Below, piece after piece: positions 62,801 to 64,000 of a DNA stretch of 64,000 bases. This DNA comes from Argopecten irradians. Its lineage: Eukaryota > Mollusca > Bivalvia > Pectinida > Pectinidae. Within the stretch, counting starts at the first letter, position 1; every line of letters begins with the position of its first letter. The stretch covers positions 62,922,902-62,986,901 of the forward strand of contig NC_091134.1 of NCBI RefSeq assembly GCF_041381155.1. Reading direction: 5' to 3'. A program made the position numbers and the translations under genes. Below the pieces are notes generated by a model. The model was not told the origin of the DNA and made no database searches. It saw nothing but the letters and a program-made list of their open reading frames with translations.

Positions 62801-63640
62801 AATAAAATAAATATATCAGGTAAATCATAGTTTGAAAAAGAAATAAGAAATTACCTCAATTCTATAATACTGGATAAGTGCATTGATTTTGCTATTGAAA
62901 CAAGTGGCAAGCTTAAAGTTGCATAACTGGTATAATTACGATAATTTCTATATTATATAAAACACGACAAAATTTGACCATCAAAGTGGACGATTTTGCG
63001 TATTATAGAAATGAGATATACAAGATTACACAACTTGTAAGACTCTTTCTTATGTATTACCAAAATCAAATATTTAATACAAGCTCTTTGAAATGAATCA
63101 GAAGATATACATATTTGTTGTACTGCATCAGTTGATATGCTAAATGGTTCGTTTAATGTTATTTTTCTTTTGTATATTTGACAAACATTCTAATTATCTT
63201 GCATGATTTTACACATTTTTTTCTTATTTGAAAAATAATTCTGCAAATAGTCTAACACATCAAGTAGTGCCCAACTTACCTCAAACTATAGTTAAAGTTT
63301 TAACGTGACATTCCATTTTGATTGAATATAGATGTAAGTTTATGACATATTTTACTACACTCATTTCCATGAGCTTTTCAAAAGTTCGTAGCCTCATAAA
63401 CGTGATTCAATAAGATGATGTCTAAAATCAAACTTGTGCATTGATACTTGTTTTATAGTTCTATCCAACATCCAACGAATTATTGATGCCAAATATTATA
63501 TAAAAATTATGTTGCTTTTTTTACATTGTATAAAGATCTGTGACTTAGCTTTGTATCAGAAAAATATATAAGAGCTATTACTTGAACTTGAAATATGAAG
63601 GTAAAAAAGTAATTTTGTAGTTATATTCCCGTTTGTAGAA
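59881..63640. other. AT-rich right-end intergenic stretch
   Basis: Open frames of 70-90 codons at 60855-61070, 61325-61588 and 62309-62575 lack motifs and splice support. Nothing else recognised up to the terminal exon at 63885. Confidence 0.35.
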
Positions 63641-63650
63641 TTATTGTTTG

Positions 63651-63656
63651 TTTATT
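63651..63656 (-). promoter_or_regulatory. Candidate poly(A) signal for the right-edge gene
   Basis: AATAAA on the - strand ~230 nt past the proposed stop at 63885. Confidence 0.3.
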
Positions 63657-63884
63657 ACGTTGTTCGCTATGATGGATATTTGAGACTTATCACTTTGTAT
63701 GCTTTTATTGGTCTGAGCTGATGATCGCTCTGATGGGCATGGTATGACATTATTTACAATGTAACAGTCGATGGACGAAGTGAAAGTGATAATAAAAGTA
63801 GAATTGGATTCTGCATTACGCTCTTCCCACATCCATGGTGATCATCACTACATATTGATAGCTGATACATAACAGGTGGAAACA

Positions 63885-63978
63885 TCACAGAAACGCTTTA
63901 TCATCGGGATAATCGCCTTCCTCAATATCAGCGGGAACCATTTTGATTTGGTTTTCGTAAGGTTCTTGGTCTCGATTT
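63885..63978 (-). CDS. Probable 3'-terminal coding exon of an unidentified - strand gene (partial)
   Basis: Acceptor tttgcacag|a is followed by 31 in-frame codons (phase 1 entry) reading NRDQEPYENQIKMVPADIEE then GDYPDDKAFL and stop. The peptide is acidic and looks like a cytosolic tail. An AATAAA on the - strand lies ~230 nt downstream (63651-63656). The rest of the gene would be beyond the right edge of the window. The family is not recognised. Support is the clean acceptor, a protein-like composition and the poly(A) signal. Confidence 0.42.
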
Positions 63979-64000
63979 CTGTGCAAATAAAAGATGTTGT

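Overview
The window is eukaryotic nuclear DNA. It is AT-rich, with short exons bounded by GT-AG splice sites, introns of 0.3-10 kb, SINEs, non-LTR retrotransposon debris, foldback elements and a long satellite array. The protein families, the tRNA-like SINE heads and the foldback style point to a lophotrochozoan animal, most likely a bivalve mollusc. That assignment is inferred from style and not from a search.

Three genes can be assembled exon by exon with every splice phase agreeing. (1) Thymidine phosphorylase, + strand, 2662-8593: 8 coding exons, 1443 nt, 480 aa. (2) A RERG/RASL11-type Ras-like small GTPase, - strand, 27569-15933: 4 coding exons, 666 nt, 221 aa, with degenerate switch regions. 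(3) An SLC22 organic-ion transporter of the major facilitator superfamily, - strand, 54216-38974: 10 coding exons, 1686 nt, 561 aa, plus a probable 5'UTR exon at 56.7 kb. Genes 1 and 2 converge on the repeat-rich 8.6-15.9 kb spacer. Genes 2 and 3 are in tandem on the - strand. A probable last exon of a fourth, - strand gene lies at 63885-63978.

Between and inside the genes lies a dense repeat landscape. There is a 1420-bp DNA transposon (20169-21588) with 19-bp terminal inverted repeats, a 6-bp target duplication, and two inverted arrays of a 21-bp unit built on the palindrome TTGTACGTACAA; a truncated relative lies upstream of gene 1 (1376-1845). Two copies of a tRNA-derived SINE occur, one carrying a nested 75-bp poly(A)-tailed insertion. 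There are at least four foldback/MITE elements. A ~325-bp unit is repeated 2.5 times at 9.3-10.4 kb. A ~8.9-kb satellite of a 52-bp, 23% GC unit (43.4-52.3 kb) fills most of intron 3 of the SLC22 gene. A 5'-truncated non-LTR retrotransposon with a 17-bp target duplication sits precisely in the first unit of that satellite.

The three genes share no obvious pathway: pyrimidine nucleoside salvage, GTPase signalling and organic-ion transport. The most unusual items are the transposon with inverted palindromic arrays, the intronic satellite with its dated retrotransposon insertion, the GTPase lacking canonical switch residues, and a Cys-rich in-frame insert (or 33-nt intron) in thymidine phosphorylase.
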